A stretch of 64,000 nucleotides of DNA from Bimastos eiseni (GCA_959347315.1 OY365807.1:11251287-11315286); one strand, 5' to 3'. Shown: positions 1 to 12,530, counted from the stretch's first letter. The notes: generated by a model not told the origin, from the letters alone. Numbers and translations: made by a program.

Positions 1-75
1 ATGATCCTACGGACTGATTAACCATACGACTGACCGACTGACCATCCGACCAACATGATATTGAAAAGGACTTAC

Positions 76-146
76 TTCCTTCCTCGCACAGCTGAAGCAC
101 CGTCGTATCCTTGAAGAGCACCTGAGACCTCATAGTTGCGGTGGCC
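76..146 (-). CDS. Reeler-domain protein, third exon (end of Reeler domain)
   Basis: Read on the minus strand, an acceptor (ttgtgacag) precedes 71 bases that end at a gtaagt donor. The exon enters in phase 2 and leaves in phase 1, so its first base completes the split Leu codon left by the exon at 2126-2372. The 23 codons read LATATMRSQVLFKDTTVLQL followed by CEEG, which resembles the last strand of Reeler domains, where a Phe-x-Ala-Thr motif is followed by a conserved Cys near the end. Because it ends in phase 1, coding must continue to the left of base 1. Recognition rests on the phase match and on the motif, not on length, so a database comparison is needed for certainty. Confidence 0.6.
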
Positions 147-2125
147 CTGTCACAACATAGCATATGTCATTTTAGTTCAGTCAATAAATCAATCAATTTA
201 TTTTCTGTGACCAAACTATCACTGTAATAGAAGTATATGTGGTAACTCACATTGATACATATACTAGTTACGAAAGGCAGACCCAGAAGAAATGATGAAT
301 TCCGTAATTATAAGGTCTCAGTTACAAAATTGAGCATAACAAAAGTCTCAATGATGTATGAAAGCCAATTCAAAAACATACAAGAATACAGTAATAGTCA
401 AGATTAACTTCATAACTAGAACAGAATGATAACATGGCACTAAACTAAACACCTAACACATCCAATGACAAGCTATAAGTAATGACGTAATTTGTTGAAT
501 CAGATAATAGCGTAGTTTCTTACAGATAATACAGACCAGGTACTTGGCACATAGATAGGGATTTATTGTTTCGAACGTAAGCCCCTATAAATCTGATACA
601 AACAGCCGATTGTTTGGATAAGCTAATAGGTTGTCAATTTAACTTAGAACTTCTTGTACAGTAAATGAATTTCGGAGTCCAGGAGAAGAGTTGACCATAA
701 AATTAATTACTAGCAATGAGTTGTGTTTATTTCGATACATAATATCACCAATCTTTTTCGTCCTAATTTGTTCAATTTTTAGTTATTTAAATTCTCAAAA
801 GAGTTCACATCTGATCAAAGCCAACGAGATTGGCTTTGTCAAGTCCTGTGAAAATCTCAGATGACGTCAAGCTATGGATAGAGCACGTCTGATTCCACCA
901 CATTTCAACCGCGTTGCAAGATCCGCTTCAGTGGTTCAGAACTTCAGATGGTAGGCTCTAGACGAACGCGTGAAATTCTAACTGTACGTCCTAGTCTGGA
1001 AATGCTTGAACAGCTGTATCCATGCACGCTACAAGACAACTTCAGGCCTCCATCGGACAATCCCACAAGTTCGCTTATAAATTTATTCATGCCATCAAGT
1101 AAAACGAAAGCAGATGATCGACCCTTCACTTGGTCACTGGCTCACTTTCATTGAACAGTCTTCCTCATTCAGAAAGACAAAGACTAAACCTTTATGTTTT
1201 CAATTTGGAATACATTTGCTACGTAACTCTGAGCATCTGAGCTGACGGCAGACCGTGTCTGTAAAGTATTGAAATTGAGGATGCCATAGAGATCATCGCA
1301 ATTACAAATACTATGGACTAATTGATTACATTACGCCGTCTGGGAATCATTTTAGGGACCGTCCAGTTTCTAAAAATTCATGAAAAAATGAGGTAGACGT
1401 TTTTGCAGCATTCGACAAAAAAAGATTAAACACTTAGCGCCATAAAATTTCACTCAAGACGTCATATTAAAAATCGACATCGCATAAAACAAAGCAGTTA
1501 CAATTGATTGTTAGAATTGTTTGAGATTTTAAATGTTTTGTATGAAATGTATTTACAATGATTACATATCACTCTTATGAAAGAATAGATTATTATCAAA
1601 TTACGCAACAAGTTTAAAAAAATGTTCTTGGGTACTGCAAGGGGTTATGAAGGAGAAAATACAAGAAAAAAAACAAATTTTCTCGATATGTCACACTATG
1701 ATCCAAGACGCTACATGGAGGTCCGATAAAAGTATTCTTGACGCAAGACGTACACCAGGAAGTCTTAGTTGAATATCTTTTAAATGATCTGTCGTATCTA
1801 TAAAAGTCGTTAAAACCGAAGTAAGATAACAAAATTTCTGCAACCAATGAACTCTAAGCTACTTTCCGGAAACAATTGGAAATGCGACAAACATTTTTCT
1901 AGAATACTGGACACCTTTAAAATGCGCATTATTGTAATTTTCATATAGATATGGTGGTACATTTCAATTCAACATGAACACTTCCTCAAATGCTGACAAC
2001 TATAATAAAACGAGTTAGGAACATATATCAAGAGGTGCTTAAAATTGAGCATTTGCACAACGTTGCTTAAAGTAAAACGACATCACACGTTGATCAGATT
2101 ATAATGCATAACACAACTGACTCAC
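147..2125. other. Intron 2 of the Reeler gene
   Basis: About 2 kb of A+T-rich sequence between two minus-strand Reeler exons. Short open frames at 944-1154 and 1614-1847 have no splice signals or recognisable motifs. I see no repeat family or RNA gene. Confidence 0.5.
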
Positions 2126-2372
2126 AGGAAGCTGATGCACCCAGTGCCCTTCTGCGGTGCCACCCACGTGAAGACGACTCGCTGCTGAGGCAGATTACTG
2201 ATGTAGGAGTGGACGATTGAGCAGATGAAACTATGTCCGAATGGTTGGACGGCGGCCAACGATGACGAATGTGGCATGGAGTTCAAACCAAACGTTCGCG
2301 TCATGTTCGTCGAAATCGTGTACAGACCAGTGAGAAAGAAACCATCGAAATTGCGGCTCGATGTTATCGTCA
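2126..2372 (-). CDS. Reeler-domain protein, second exon (core of Reeler domain)
   Basis: On the minus strand an acceptor (tgtcaatttcag) and a strong gtgagt donor bound 247 bases, phase 1 in and phase 2 out, open throughout. The incoming TG joins the G left by the 3314-3557 exon to give Val, so the product reads ...YEPGHEYQ-V-TITSSRNFDGFFLTG.... The exon ends ...VFTWVAPQKGTGCISF. These are hallmarks of the Reeler fold (N-terminus of reelin, F-spondin, insect defense proteins and FRRS1-type ferric reductases): Tyr-x-Pro-Gly, a Phe-x-Gly-Phe strand, and Trp-x-Ala-Pro-x-x-Gly-x-Gly-Cys-(Ile/Val)-x-Phe. The protein is expected to be secreted. Whether a DOMON, cytochrome b561 or other domain follows cannot be seen. 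Opposite-strand frames here are shadows. Confidence 0.75.
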
Positions 2373-2578
2373 CTGAAATTGACAGTTCCATAGTTATGGA
2401 GGAATCGATCCATAGTTTAATATTTATCGATTTTCTTAGCTTTGATTCGTAAAACAGTCAGACATGAAATTAATGCCTGGATTTAGTTATTTTTTGTTGT
2501 TGATTTTCGCTCAAAGTTGTACCAGGTTGCGATGTGATAAACTGATTGATGACAAACAATTGGAAACGATTATAATAA

Positions 2579-2618
2579 TCCATCTATCTATCTGTCTATC
2601 AGTTTATCTGTCTAGTTG

Positions 2619-2659
<41 letters not shown>

Positions 2660-2673
2660 TTATCTATCTATCA
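2579..2673. repeat. (ATCT)n microsatellite
   Basis: An imperfect tetranucleotide run of ATCT units with a few TGTCT interruptions, directly readable. Apparent proteins across it (repeated IYLS) are artefacts of the repeat. Confidence 0.95.
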
Positions 2674-3179
2674 AAGAAGAGAAAAAAATAATCAATTGAT
2701 CCATCAAACAATCGATCGATCAATCTGTTGTTTGAGCGAGTGAGTATAAGTGAATGAGTGAGTGAATGCGTGATCAATAGGTGCTTGAGTAAACGAACAT
2801 ACGAGTCCTAGACTGCCCACCCAGAAATCACGGAAACAAATCCCAAACACAGATGTATATTTAGGATCCTCTATTTTACTTGCACTCCTACCACAGTCTG
2901 GTATTACACAGGAGGGTGGGTGCAGATCTGACGGTGAAGAACGAACCATCTGCTAAGACTTCGCTTTGAATCATAAGAGAGTTATCTCAGATTCCAGTTT
3001 CCTATATAATTTCTTATTGGTTTCATCTATATCATTGTGTCTGCTCAACTCACTGTCTCTTTCTATGACCTTAAACGATTGACCTATTAACAGATCTTAA
3101 TTCTAGCGGCTCCAAAAGAATTATATTATACAATAGATGCTATAGTTAGGGGATCTTCTCATGTATAACACTGCATTCA

Positions 3180-3194
3180 ATCTCTCTCTTCCTC

Positions 3195-3233
<39 letters not shown>

Positions 3234-3251
3234 GTGTCTCTGTCTGTCTGT
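3180..3251. repeat. (TC)n microsatellite
   Basis: A dinucleotide CT run with a CGCT and a TGTG interruption, lying about 60 bases from the end of the first Reeler exon. On the minus strand, the Reeler coding strand, it reads (GA)n. Confidence 0.95.
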
Positions 3252-3313
3252 ATCACGCACCTCTTCTTGTAACATCGGCTACGATTACGTAATAGGATGA
3301 CATTATTGTCTAC

Positions 3314-3557
3314 CTTGGTATTCGTGTCCCGGTTCGTACGTCTCTGGGTCTCCTTCAATGGCGACGCTGAGGGCGACCTCCCCAACGTCGAGGGTCGACT
3401 GGTCTTGGTTGCCATGGTAACTGCACATGAAGAAGAACGGCGACGGAATGCGATGATTCTGGGCGACGACGATGGACAGACGGAAGAAGAAGACGACGAT
3501 GACGAGGAGGAATGAAGAAAGGTGGGTCAAATGCACTGGAAGGCCCCGCAGCTTCAT
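3314..3557 (-). CDS. Reeler-domain protein, first coding exon with signal peptide
   Basis: From an ATG at 3557-3555 a minus-strand frame runs open to a CAAG/gtagac donor, leaving phase 1, which fits the 2126-2372 exon exactly. The N-terminus (MKLRGLPVHLTHLSSFLLVI, then VVFFFRLSIVVAQ) has a basic start, a hydrophobic core and a small-residue cleavage region, as in a signal peptide. The part nearest the donor, ending DPETYEPGHEYQ, is the start of the Reeler domain. A good acceptor (ttcttcatgtgcag) at 3421 means the real exon could be only 3314-3420, with the signal peptide on another exon. I prefer the unspliced reading because the upstream part looks secretory. A competing frame with a good start context at 3415 gives a Ser/Thr/Arg-rich peptide and does not continue into a Reeler domain. 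Confidence 0.6.
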
Positions 3558-4971
3558 AGCGAGGGTTCTTTACGCAAAATAGAGTTCCAGCTGTGGCACC
3601 AAGGTAGCCGAATTCTTTCTTCTCAGCTATGTGGAATTCTTATTTCCTCAGCATAGACTCATCGGCGACGGTTTCTTTCGAGGGTTTCTGGGCCATCCAT
3701 AGAACACGATCGAAGTGGATGAATGGCCAGAATAACCTCGTCCTATTAACACTGGTAATAATTCGCCGGTATTTTTATCGAAGCGCCCTCCCGGCTTCTT
3801 CCTGAAAGCGACCAAGTGAATGGAGAAGAGGCATTGTAATCAGGTTATTTGGAGAATCCCAGAGGAGAACACAGACGCCGTTGAGATGCTTTAGATTTAC
3901 GGAGCCTTCTTTAAGATGGCCTTCTGGGTCAAGAGGGCACTCGAACGTCGTCTAAGACTCACCAGCCACTTTCTCCTCGCCACTTGTATACAGCTGAAAG
4001 ATCACTCACTGTCTGATGGCAGAACACAGTGCCGACCTTTCATTGCACCAGGCTGATTCATACAACAAAACTTTTGTTTACAAATCAACTCGACGTATAG
4101 TTAATCTGAATACAGCACATCGATGCTAATGGCTAAGGTTATCATACTACAACAACTGTTAAACTTACATGTACATCATACTGTAGTATATGATTCAAGA
4201 CTGACGCCATGCAAAACTATTAATAGATCTGCCCGTCTCAGGTTTAGACGTACACCTCTTCAACTGACGATCTAGACTACGATAACCAGAAACCGACAGA
4301 AAACAGTGCAATAGTCCTGAAGATGTATAGCAGCTGTACAAACGTCACGGTATTGGGCGATTTCGCACAGATACAAGGTCTCACAAAATAATGCATTTAC
4401 AGATAGTATAAAGAAAGAATGTGTTCTGCGTGTTGCTGAATGTGTTTTCTTCAGAAGGCGGATGCAGACAGAGAGCTGTTCGCTAGACGTCGCTTTCGAG
4501 GAAAATGAACTGCAATCCTTTCGGATCTCTCGAAATCGGTACAAACCTCATACAACGTATGCAAATAAGTATTTTATACATAGCCTACACATAAATATAT
4601 ACATATACATATATATACATATACATATATACATATATATACATATACATATATATACTTGTGCATGCACAAGAACCATATACATGCCTAAACATTTACA
4701 TGTACACATATGCGACAAATGTATATTGGCCTATATATATACATTTATAAGTAGATATGCATGTATATAAATACATACAAGGAAGTGCAACGCAGCCTTT
4801 CCAAGCCTTAGTTTCCAGGGCAAATTTGCAAGGGTGAAATAACATGCTGGATAAGAAGCTACGGATGCGTTGAAGGATTTTTCCTCAGCATTGAACCAGA
4901 GCAGTTATTATAGAGCCCAAGAAATAATATAAGGTGAATGTGCATGTATGCTTATGATAAACGATGATGTA
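3558..4971. other. Intergenic stretch between the Reeler gene start and a mariner element
   Basis: No gene recognised. It would hold the Reeler promoter if the ATG at 3557 is right, but no clear core-promoter motif could be assigned. An (ATATAC)n-type microsatellite occupies 4594-4659. Confidence 0.4.
4594..4659. repeat. (ATATAC)n microsatellite
   Basis: Alternating ATATAC/ATATAT units, directly visible. Confidence 0.9.
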
Positions 4972-6540
4972 CACTGTGTCCGGATGAAAAGTAGTACCCA
5001 ACAAAAAGTGTCACAGCTCGTTCAAAACTGTAAGTATTTGCCTGAAATTTTAAACTCAACAACAGTGACCATATTTACACGAGATCCCAAAGCCGTTTGG
5101 AAATATTCGTGAAGTTGTCAAATTTATGAGCGATTGCGATGGAACACTGAAAAATTAAAGTTTCCAACATAGGCCCTTACTTACGCCGACGCTGTGACGT
5201 CGTCATCGATGATATACGTCACTTGGTTTGGTGTAAGCAATAAAAAAATGGCGTTTACAGAAGATAAAATTTTAATTTAAGTACTCAGGCAAGAACATGG
5301 TTATGGAGCGAAAAGGTTTCTGAAAGAATTTTCGAATAAAGGCTGGTGTCTTTCGTCTGTGATTAAGTTATTGAAGAAGATCGATGAAACGGGCACAGTG
5401 GAGCGAAAACCTGGCAGTGGCCAAAAACGCACGACACGCACTGTTGAAAACGTTGAGTTGGTTGAAAGGCTGGCATTAAGCCAAGAAAATGCACCAGGAA
5501 CCCATAGAACAGTGCGTCAGATTTCGAGGGATATTGGGATTCCGAAGACCGCGGTTCACGAAATCATTTCCAAGGACTTGAAACTGGTTTGTTTTAGGAA
5601 GAGGCGAGCACAAGAGCTAACAAGAGCAAAGAAACGGACACGTCTTGTACGCGCGAAGCAGCTGCTAAAGAAATACCCCAAACACACAGTTCCAATCATA
5701 TGGTTTACGGACGAAAAAGTTTTTACCGTCGCTCCTCCTGTCAACCTCCAGAACGATCGCGTTTATGCGGCGGATGGAACGCGGAAGAAAAATATGCCAG
5801 CTGAACGTCTCCTCAAAACACGTTCACACTTTTCAAAGTCACTAATGGTCTCAGTCGGCGTGTCAACCCTAGGGTGCACTGATTTGATCTTCGTTGAGCC
5901 GGGTGTGAAGGTGAATGGTGCGTACTATCGCGATGTGTTGCTCACTCAGCATATGCTTCCTGCCATCAAGCACGTGTCTGGCGGCTACTTCACATTCCAA
6001 CAAGACAGTGCCCCTGCGCACCGAGCACGTGAGACCATTGCTCTACTGTCCCGGGAGACACCCGACTTCATATCACCGCAGCTGTGGCCACCCAACAGTC
6101 CAGACCTCAATCCAGTTGACTATCAAATCTGGAGTGTACTGGAGGAGCGCGTTTATCGTTCCCGTATTCGTGACATCGATCACCTGAGGGCACGTCTGGT
6201 TGAGGAGTGGCAGCTCCTTGACCACGTTATCATCGACCGGGCCATAAAACAGTGGCGTCCACGTCTACGGTCGTGTGTCCGTGTCGAGGAGGACATTTTG
6301 AACACCAGCTGTAGCCGAACTTCACTTCTTATGTAAGGGTCTATGTTGGAAACTTTAATTTTTCAGTGTTCCATCGCAATCGCTCATAATTTGACAACTT
6401 CACGAATATTTCCAAACGGCTTTGGGATCTCGTGTAAATATGGTCACTGTTGTTGAGTTTAAAATTTCAGGCAAATACTTACAGTTTTGAACGAGTTGTG
6501 ACACTTTTTGTTGGGTACTACTTTTCATCCGGATACAGTG
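4972..6540 (+). mobile_element. Tc1/mariner-superfamily transposon, DD37D type, with long inverted repeats
   Basis: The element is flanked by TA dinucleotides (4970-4971 and 6541-6542), the mariner target. Its ends are inverted repeats of about 208 bases (4972-5180 and 6333-6540) starting CACTGTGTCCGGATG on the left and CACTGTATCCGGATG on the reverse of the right. The arms match almost throughout, so the copy is fairly young. A single transposase gene lies between them and its stop codon falls at the inner edge of the right repeat. The total of 1,569 bases is slightly longer than typical mariners (about 1.3 kb) because of the long arms. Confidence 0.95.
5248..6336 (+). pseudogene. DD37D mariner transposase with one premature stop
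   Basis: A transposase of about 360 codons from the ATG at 5248. The eleventh codon is TAA (5278-5280); after it the frame is open to 6336. Residues KRTTRTVENVELVERL and RQISRDIGIPKTAVHEII form the helix-turn-helix DNA-binding region. The catalytic domain shows the first Asp in WFTDEKVFTV, the second in QQDSAPAHRA, and the third in PNSPDLNPVDYQIW. There are 37 residues between the second and third Asp, which is the DD37D (maT-like) signature rather than DD34D mariner or DD34E Tc1. The protein would bind the inverted repeats and move the element by cut and paste. Apart from the early stop no frameshift was found, so only one visible change separates it from a full reading frame. Confidence 0.93.
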
Positions 6541-7145
6541 TAGAATCGAAGCATTTGTTTCGACAACAACACGTGACGTCGACTGGTTATGTACAATGGC
6601 TAATCCTTTGGAAATTTGAAACGTGCGGGATGAAACTATTATTATACTTTCTGCGGTAACAATAAAAAAACTATTATAACCGTAGTAGTTTCTTCATCGT
6701 AGTGGCTTCTTCATCGTTTCTGTTATTTCAAACTGACAATATCGCAGTATGACCACAAGTACGGTATGCCCAAAAGACGACGAGCCACCACGGAAGTCGA
6801 ATCCAACCGTCAGCAGCCATGCAAGGCACCCATTATATTAAACAACTGTAAAGATCTCCTTGCTATAGAGGTCAATGGTCGTGACGCCACAAGATGTAGT
6901 TAGACTGTCTAAATCCAATCACAATGAAGCTAGTCAAGTGAAGAATTGTGCACATATAAAGGAGTCGACTCGTAAACTCGATGCATTTAGGGTGCTTGAA
7001 TTTCTAAATAGAAGGGGAGCGTACTGTAAGCGACAAAGTTGAGTAAGTAAACAAGCCAGTGGGTTTCCGTTAATAGGAGACATTGAAGAATTGGCTTCTT
7101 CATCGTTAGCCCGTCGATGAAAAATTAGACTAGCCACTATTAGCC

Positions 7146-7195
<50 letters not shown>
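7146..7195. repeat. (AAT)n-(ATT)n self-complementary microsatellite
   Basis: A run of AAT units switches abruptly to ATT units, so the array is its own inverted repeat and can fold as a hairpin. Confidence 0.95.
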
Positions 7196-10041
7196 CAAAC
7201 ATGCGCTAATCTACATGATGTTAAAGTCAAAATGATCGAACAGTCAGACAAACAGGAAAACATTCGAAAAAAAGATTACACGAACAGTCACTATTGGCAA
7301 GGTCTCGCAAACACGAAGTGCCCAATCAACAGATTCTCACCCAGAAATTGACTATGATCTATATGCTTTTGAAATTTATGTAAATTTAACAAAATGGAAA
7401 ATTTGACTGTCACAATCTACAACAAGACATGATTATGCTTTAGTATCTCCGACCACATTGTGCGAATTTTGCACTATTCAACTTCGAATCGACTCTCGAA
7501 GCTTTCCATTTCCCAACTCCCTACTTCCGATAATTGCGCATTCAAAAGTCTATTTAGGTACTTTTGTGCTACCGTAGGTAAAAAGGGCCTCCCGATCAAA
7601 GCCTGGGACTTGTCAATGTTCCAGGGTAGAGGGAGAGCGATTTATCTAAATCGGTCAGGGCTCAGGCCTTCGGGGCGGCTACGCAGAAGGAGGGAAAGGG
7701 CTTGTATCGTGTCGAGGTAGGGAGGAGCTATTATGACCCACCACAGAATGGCCACACGGTAGGTGGACCACCGGCTAAGTTGGTCAGCATTAGATCCGCT
7801 ACACAAACCATACAAACATATGCTACTACATATACAAGGACTATACATTATGCATTGTTTACTGTATCACAATTTACTCTTTCCAGCAAGAGCACAGAAG
7901 TATAAATAACAACAATTTTTAAACAGTAGTACAACATTTGCATAATGAAAGCTCTCATAGCAAAGGAATCCACTTTTTGGAACCCTTTGTGGTTGCCGGG
8001 TAAGGTAATGGTTCGGGTGAGGGCATGTGGCCGAGATCGCATGTTGTATGGAGTGACCTTACAGAGTGGTAGGAGGTTGCGACATGGGTTCAATAGAATT
8101 GAGAGGAGAGGAGCAGTCAGCTGTTGAGCAGTGTTCTTCGAAGGAAGGTCAAGAGGAAAGAAGCCAGAACAGATCTCATTGGTCTCAGATTGTGCTCCCC
8201 TACTTTTGGTAGAATCCCAACTAAACGGGGAAGATGTACATGTAGAGTATAGTCATCCGAGGGTATACTAGTTCGGATAAAGTGAATCATCACTAATCCA
8301 GCGCCAAACAATCGTTGACCATGGAAACCGTGGGCGACTAGAATGTTTTGCGAATCAGGCTGTCGGCCGAAGGAATAGTATGGCCTCGGGCATTTGATGG
8401 ACGGAAGGGGCAGTAGATGGTTTGGTTGAGTGGGGGGTGGGGGGTAACAGTTCGTTCAGGGCGTGACCAAAGTCCGCGAGGACAGCCCCAAAGAGGCGAG
8501 TTTTGGCGTTAAGAAAGAGTTATTCTAACGCAAGACAGTCTTCAGAGAGCCATAGAGGGCATATTCAGCGTTCGTGAAGAAGGTTCGCGCCCTGCGCTAG
8601 GCCTTCGAATAGCGCTTTTTGGAGATAATGATTACGATTAGACTATGCAATGTATGTATGCATCAACGTCGTTGAGCTGCTGCTGTCATCTATCGAATAC
8701 ATAATATGAACACGAACGTCTAGAAATTCTGTCTGAAACGATTCATCAGAATATGTGGGAGAATTATTGGTTGTCTGGAAGTTCTGATCACACACATATA
8801 GCTAAAATAGCAATTGACAAATAATCATTAAAAAATCATAATGATATCTCTGCATACACACATATAGGTCTACACACATGTGCATACATACATATCAACG
8901 GACTTGTCCATTGACAAAGCATGGGAACAATCAATATATGCGGTTCCCGGGTACCTTGAGATGTACACGTAGACTGGTCTCTTTGACGGTTGCTCGTCTT
9001 TTTAGACCGAGCAAAATAGGAACACTGCGTAATTATTGGAAGGACTTCTAAGATCTCTGAGATTTCTGTTTCGTTGTACCATCCTTGGCTGTAAACAAAC
9101 TCACATCATCATTATAATCCTTAGTAGTCTACGTTGCACGAGTTCTATGCTCTTGTTGAGAGTGATCGCCAGCAATGTAGCAAATCGTAAATCACATTTA
9201 CGATTTTTGGCATGCAAACCGACGACTGTAAACCGAAAGAGATAGTTTACTCTAAGAGATCCCACAGACAGCATCCATGCAGCTTGAGCGAAGAGAAGGC
9301 AGTCATAGGGCGCTATATCAAGTTCACTCTTACCTGCGAAGCGCTTCAGGCCTCTGAATTGCTTACATGCATAAGCCATTCAACATACTACGGCCACGGT
9401 CCACTTGCTCATCATCACGTCTTTCTCTATCTCGGTTCCTCCCCGTCTAATTCGGTCTGAAATTATGCAACCGCACCTTCGAAAGAACAACAGACCTCAG
9501 CCAATTTGTTCATCCTCCTTTCTCGCCTCTTAAGTTCACCTACTACCAATTATTAGTATTACTACTAATATCATCGTCATTGCACGAAACGTCTTTCTCG
9601 AGTAGGCTATCTTGACATAGGCTGCATGTTCATTGCTCCGCACCATGGTCTGTAGCACATTCAGGCATCCTAACATCTTCACATGCATCCCAATATATCT
9701 AAATACATTCCAAAAAATCAAATCAGGAAGTAAAATATTGGCAAACAAATGCTCAAGTAAAAAGAGACGCCTATTGTGCTGTACCATCAAGGCAACTAAA
9801 GAACCACCGCCTTATTAGAAGTTATCCATGCGGTAAGAATGTATGTCTAGCCGATTTGCATTTCTCGTTTTGCTTAACCCAAATAAAGCGATTAGATTTG
9901 CGAAGAAGCATATCGCTTTATAACACAAAAGTCTACAGAAGTCTACTGCACAAGACTCTCAATCGTTATCGTCAGAAATTTCTATCGCTCAGCGCAGGGT
10001 ACAGAGTTATTCATGGGGGTGGCGTCGTATCAGATGGGTTG

Positions 10042-10044
<3 letters not shown>

Positions 10045-10093
<49 letters not shown>
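10045..10093. repeat. (GA)n microsatellite
   Basis: An uninterrupted AG run of about 24 units. It creates spurious Arg-Glu and Ser-Leu frames on the two strands. Confidence 0.97.
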
Positions 10094-10095
<2 letters not shown>

Positions 10096-11199
10096 AGAGT
10101 CCGTACAGCAGATAAAAATTGGTCGGTTATATGCATGGAGCTTGAGGCGATTGTCGACACGAGTTACGGGAAAGAGAGAGAGAGGTAGGAGGATTGGAAT
10201 TGAGGGGTGGCGGTGTGGTGAAGGCTCTGTGGCTGGGACCATTGTACGGCACTAATTGTGGGTTAGCGATAGGACTATCAAATGGCTGCTGTCGACAAGA
10301 ATAATTATGAAGAGCCTATCTAAAATATATTGCCATGCTGTGTCTATTCCGGCCTACAAGCAATGACTTTACCATGAAATTAGAAATTCTGTTTTCAGTT
10401 GATGCCATGAATTATAAAATGTTCTCGTACATGCCGAATTATATTTGTATCGAGACATTATAAAGCAGTGCCTTTTACGAGAGCGAGAGGTCGAGTTTTG
10501 AAGATATACCTAACAAAAGAGTTACAACGCGGACCTAAATGACATCAAGATGAGCACGTGTTCATCAGCTTGTACATGTAAATAAACAGTGCTGAGGAAG
10601 CCTGAAACACAGACTATAACTAACTGACAATTGAACAATGCCATACCCTGGCTGTAATAGGATAATGTTGGTCCACAAGCGACCGATAGCTGGCTTTCAT
10701 TCATTACTATGTGGGTCCCAGTTAACTAAGCTCACTAGAGAAACTAATAATGTTAGACAGTTGCTGCGCATGCTTATAGTAGTGCGAGAGTATTTGTAAC
10801 CTAGTATTCAAGTATTGCCAGAACCATCGCTTAATCCCGGAACAATCACAGGACCATACACCTTGCTCGCAGTGCATCTCGACTTGGAACAGACTACACA
10901 CCATCAATCAATCAACCAGACTTGCGACATTGCCCTCGGGCGCTATGGAAGTTTCAAGAATAATACGAACAATGGGCCTCATCACAAAAATATAGTATTG
11001 AGTCAACGATATTATTATGCACGGAGGTCCAAGACAGGTTAAGCAGGCGGCCGACTACCCAACCATAAAGCCCCTGTGGGGTGAATGGTGATACGTCGGC
11101 ACTTTTCCCAGTGCCGACGCAGCGGAGTTGGGTGGGCTCCCTTCTCCCGTCTTGATTGCAAGTAACATGAACCAAATGTCTTTTCGAGAAATCAAAGAG

Positions 11200-11560
11200 A
11201 ATGTTCTTTGCATAATCAATACAATAAAAACGACATAATCGATACAATTAAAACAATAATCAATACAATTAATTTTGGTTAATCTCATTTATATTAGCCC
11301 CATCTCATTCTAGTAACTCTCATTTTTAGTAGATTATCTCATTTTGGTTAGTCCCAATAATATGTCACATTCGCATTGGTTTAATTTATATTAGCCCATC
11401 CCATTCTGGTTAGTTCCAATAACATTAGTCCAATTTATAATAGCCCCTTCTCATCTTGGTTATTCCCAATAACATTAATCCCATTTACATTGCCACTTCT
11501 CATTTTAATTAGTCCCATTTTATACTAGCCCATCCCATTTTGATTAGTAAAAGAGCAATG
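11200..11560. repeat. Degenerate tandem repeat (units with TTAGTCCCA / ATTAGCCC)
   Basis: Motifs such as CCCATTTATATTAGCCC, CATTTTGGTTAGTCCCA and ATAACATTA recur in the same order about every 70-95 bases, with many substitutions. It looks like an old minisatellite. No coding signal. Confidence 0.7.
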
Positions 11561-11860
11561 ACAAAGATAGTAACAATAATAACTATATTAAAACATAAAA
11601 AATATTATAAAGAATAATGAAATTAAGACAGAATGACGCAGAACTCACAACCCGTGATCCCTGGTTATCAAGGATCCTTACGATCATCGCTGGTCTTCAT
11701 GTCGTCGTCGTTGTCGTCGTAAGCGCCACAGACCTTCCCTGCCCACGCATCGATCACTAGAAGAAAATATGAAACAAGAACATAATCCTTACAACCCCGA
11801 ATCCATGACAAATGATGCAATAGCGCTACTCCAGTTCATTGCTTAGCCTGTGCTCTAGAT

Positions 11861-12530
11861 CAGAGGCGCTCTACCCGTGGTCCGCGAGCAGGAGCCTAAA
11901 ATTTAGTTTGATGCTTTAGTTTACTCGGCTAATATTTTTGAACAGCTAAATAAACTGAAATCATCCATACAAGAAAAACAGGCAAACTTAGTAACCCACA
12001 CTGATAAATGACGGCATTTATGAAAGAACTTATCTCTAAAAAAGGATAATGGAGGGAAACGTTGAGATGCTTGATCAATTGCATGAATTCACTGAGAAAC
12101 AAGTAAATGCACAGATCAATAAGCCGCCAGAATTGGCGGATTTAATATTTAGACATTGCTCATGGATAGATTTAACTTCTACTTTGTTGACTAGAATGTT
12201 GAAAATTTCCTTTTCTTGCAAACGTTGATTCATCAAGTTCATCAAAATTGGAATTAAACCAAATCATTGAACTGACCAGTGATATTACACTGAAGATGTT
12301 GCATCCAATTGAGCTTGATGAAATTTTGGTTACAAGCTTCACATCAATATCCAGAACCTTTTGCAAAATCATATCTTTGTAAACGTGGATTTTCTGTGCA
12401 GGTCAAAATTTAAGAAAAAATTTTCACGACTCGAAGTTGAAGATGAACTCCGATTGAATCTTTCAAGCATTATACCTCGTTTGGATTATAAACTGTCCTC
12501 AAACAGGCAAGCTCAAGGTTGACATTAAAC
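11861..12530 (+). pseudogene. hAT transposase relic (C-terminal dimerisation region)
   Basis: The stretch starts with CAGAGGCGCTCTACCCGTGG, which resembles hAT inverted-repeat ends. Further in, a plus frame reads YLCKRGFSVQ at about 12373 and, in the same frame after one TAA, FSRLEVEDELRLNLSS. This pair is the conserved end of hAT transposases of the ZBED5/SCAND3-like group (Tyr-Leu-Cys-x-x-x-Phe-Ser, then Ser-Arg-Leu-x-Val-Glu-Asp-x-Leu-Arg). The rest is too broken to follow and no matching right-hand inverted repeat was found. Function is certainly lost. Confidence 0.7.

Larger units (their letters stand above)
2373..3313. other. Intron 1 of the Reeler gene, with two microsatellites
   Basis: Intronic sequence carrying the (ATCT)n array at 2579-2673 and the (TC)n array at 3180-3251. 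Nothing else was recognised. Confidence 0.5.
6543..11190. other. Non-coding stretch with microsatellites
   Basis: No gene, exon or transposon could be supported over 4.6 kb. It holds an (AAT)n/(ATT)n array (7146-7195), a (GA)n array (10045-10093), and a GC-rich patch at 11055-11150 with a perfect 8-bp hairpin (GTCGGCAC at 11095-11102, GTGCCGAC at 11111-11118). Frames at 7460-7720, 7945-8127 and 9036-9460 lack recognisable motifs. Confidence 0.4.

Noticed and set aside
2225..2452. Plus-strand 75-codon frame
   Set aside because: Antisense shadow of the Reeler core exon.
3314..3415. A basic Ser/Thr-rich frame with an ideal ACCATGG start on the minus strand
   Set aside because: The alternative frame through the same bases ends YEPGHEYQ and continues across the splice into a Reeler domain; this one does not.
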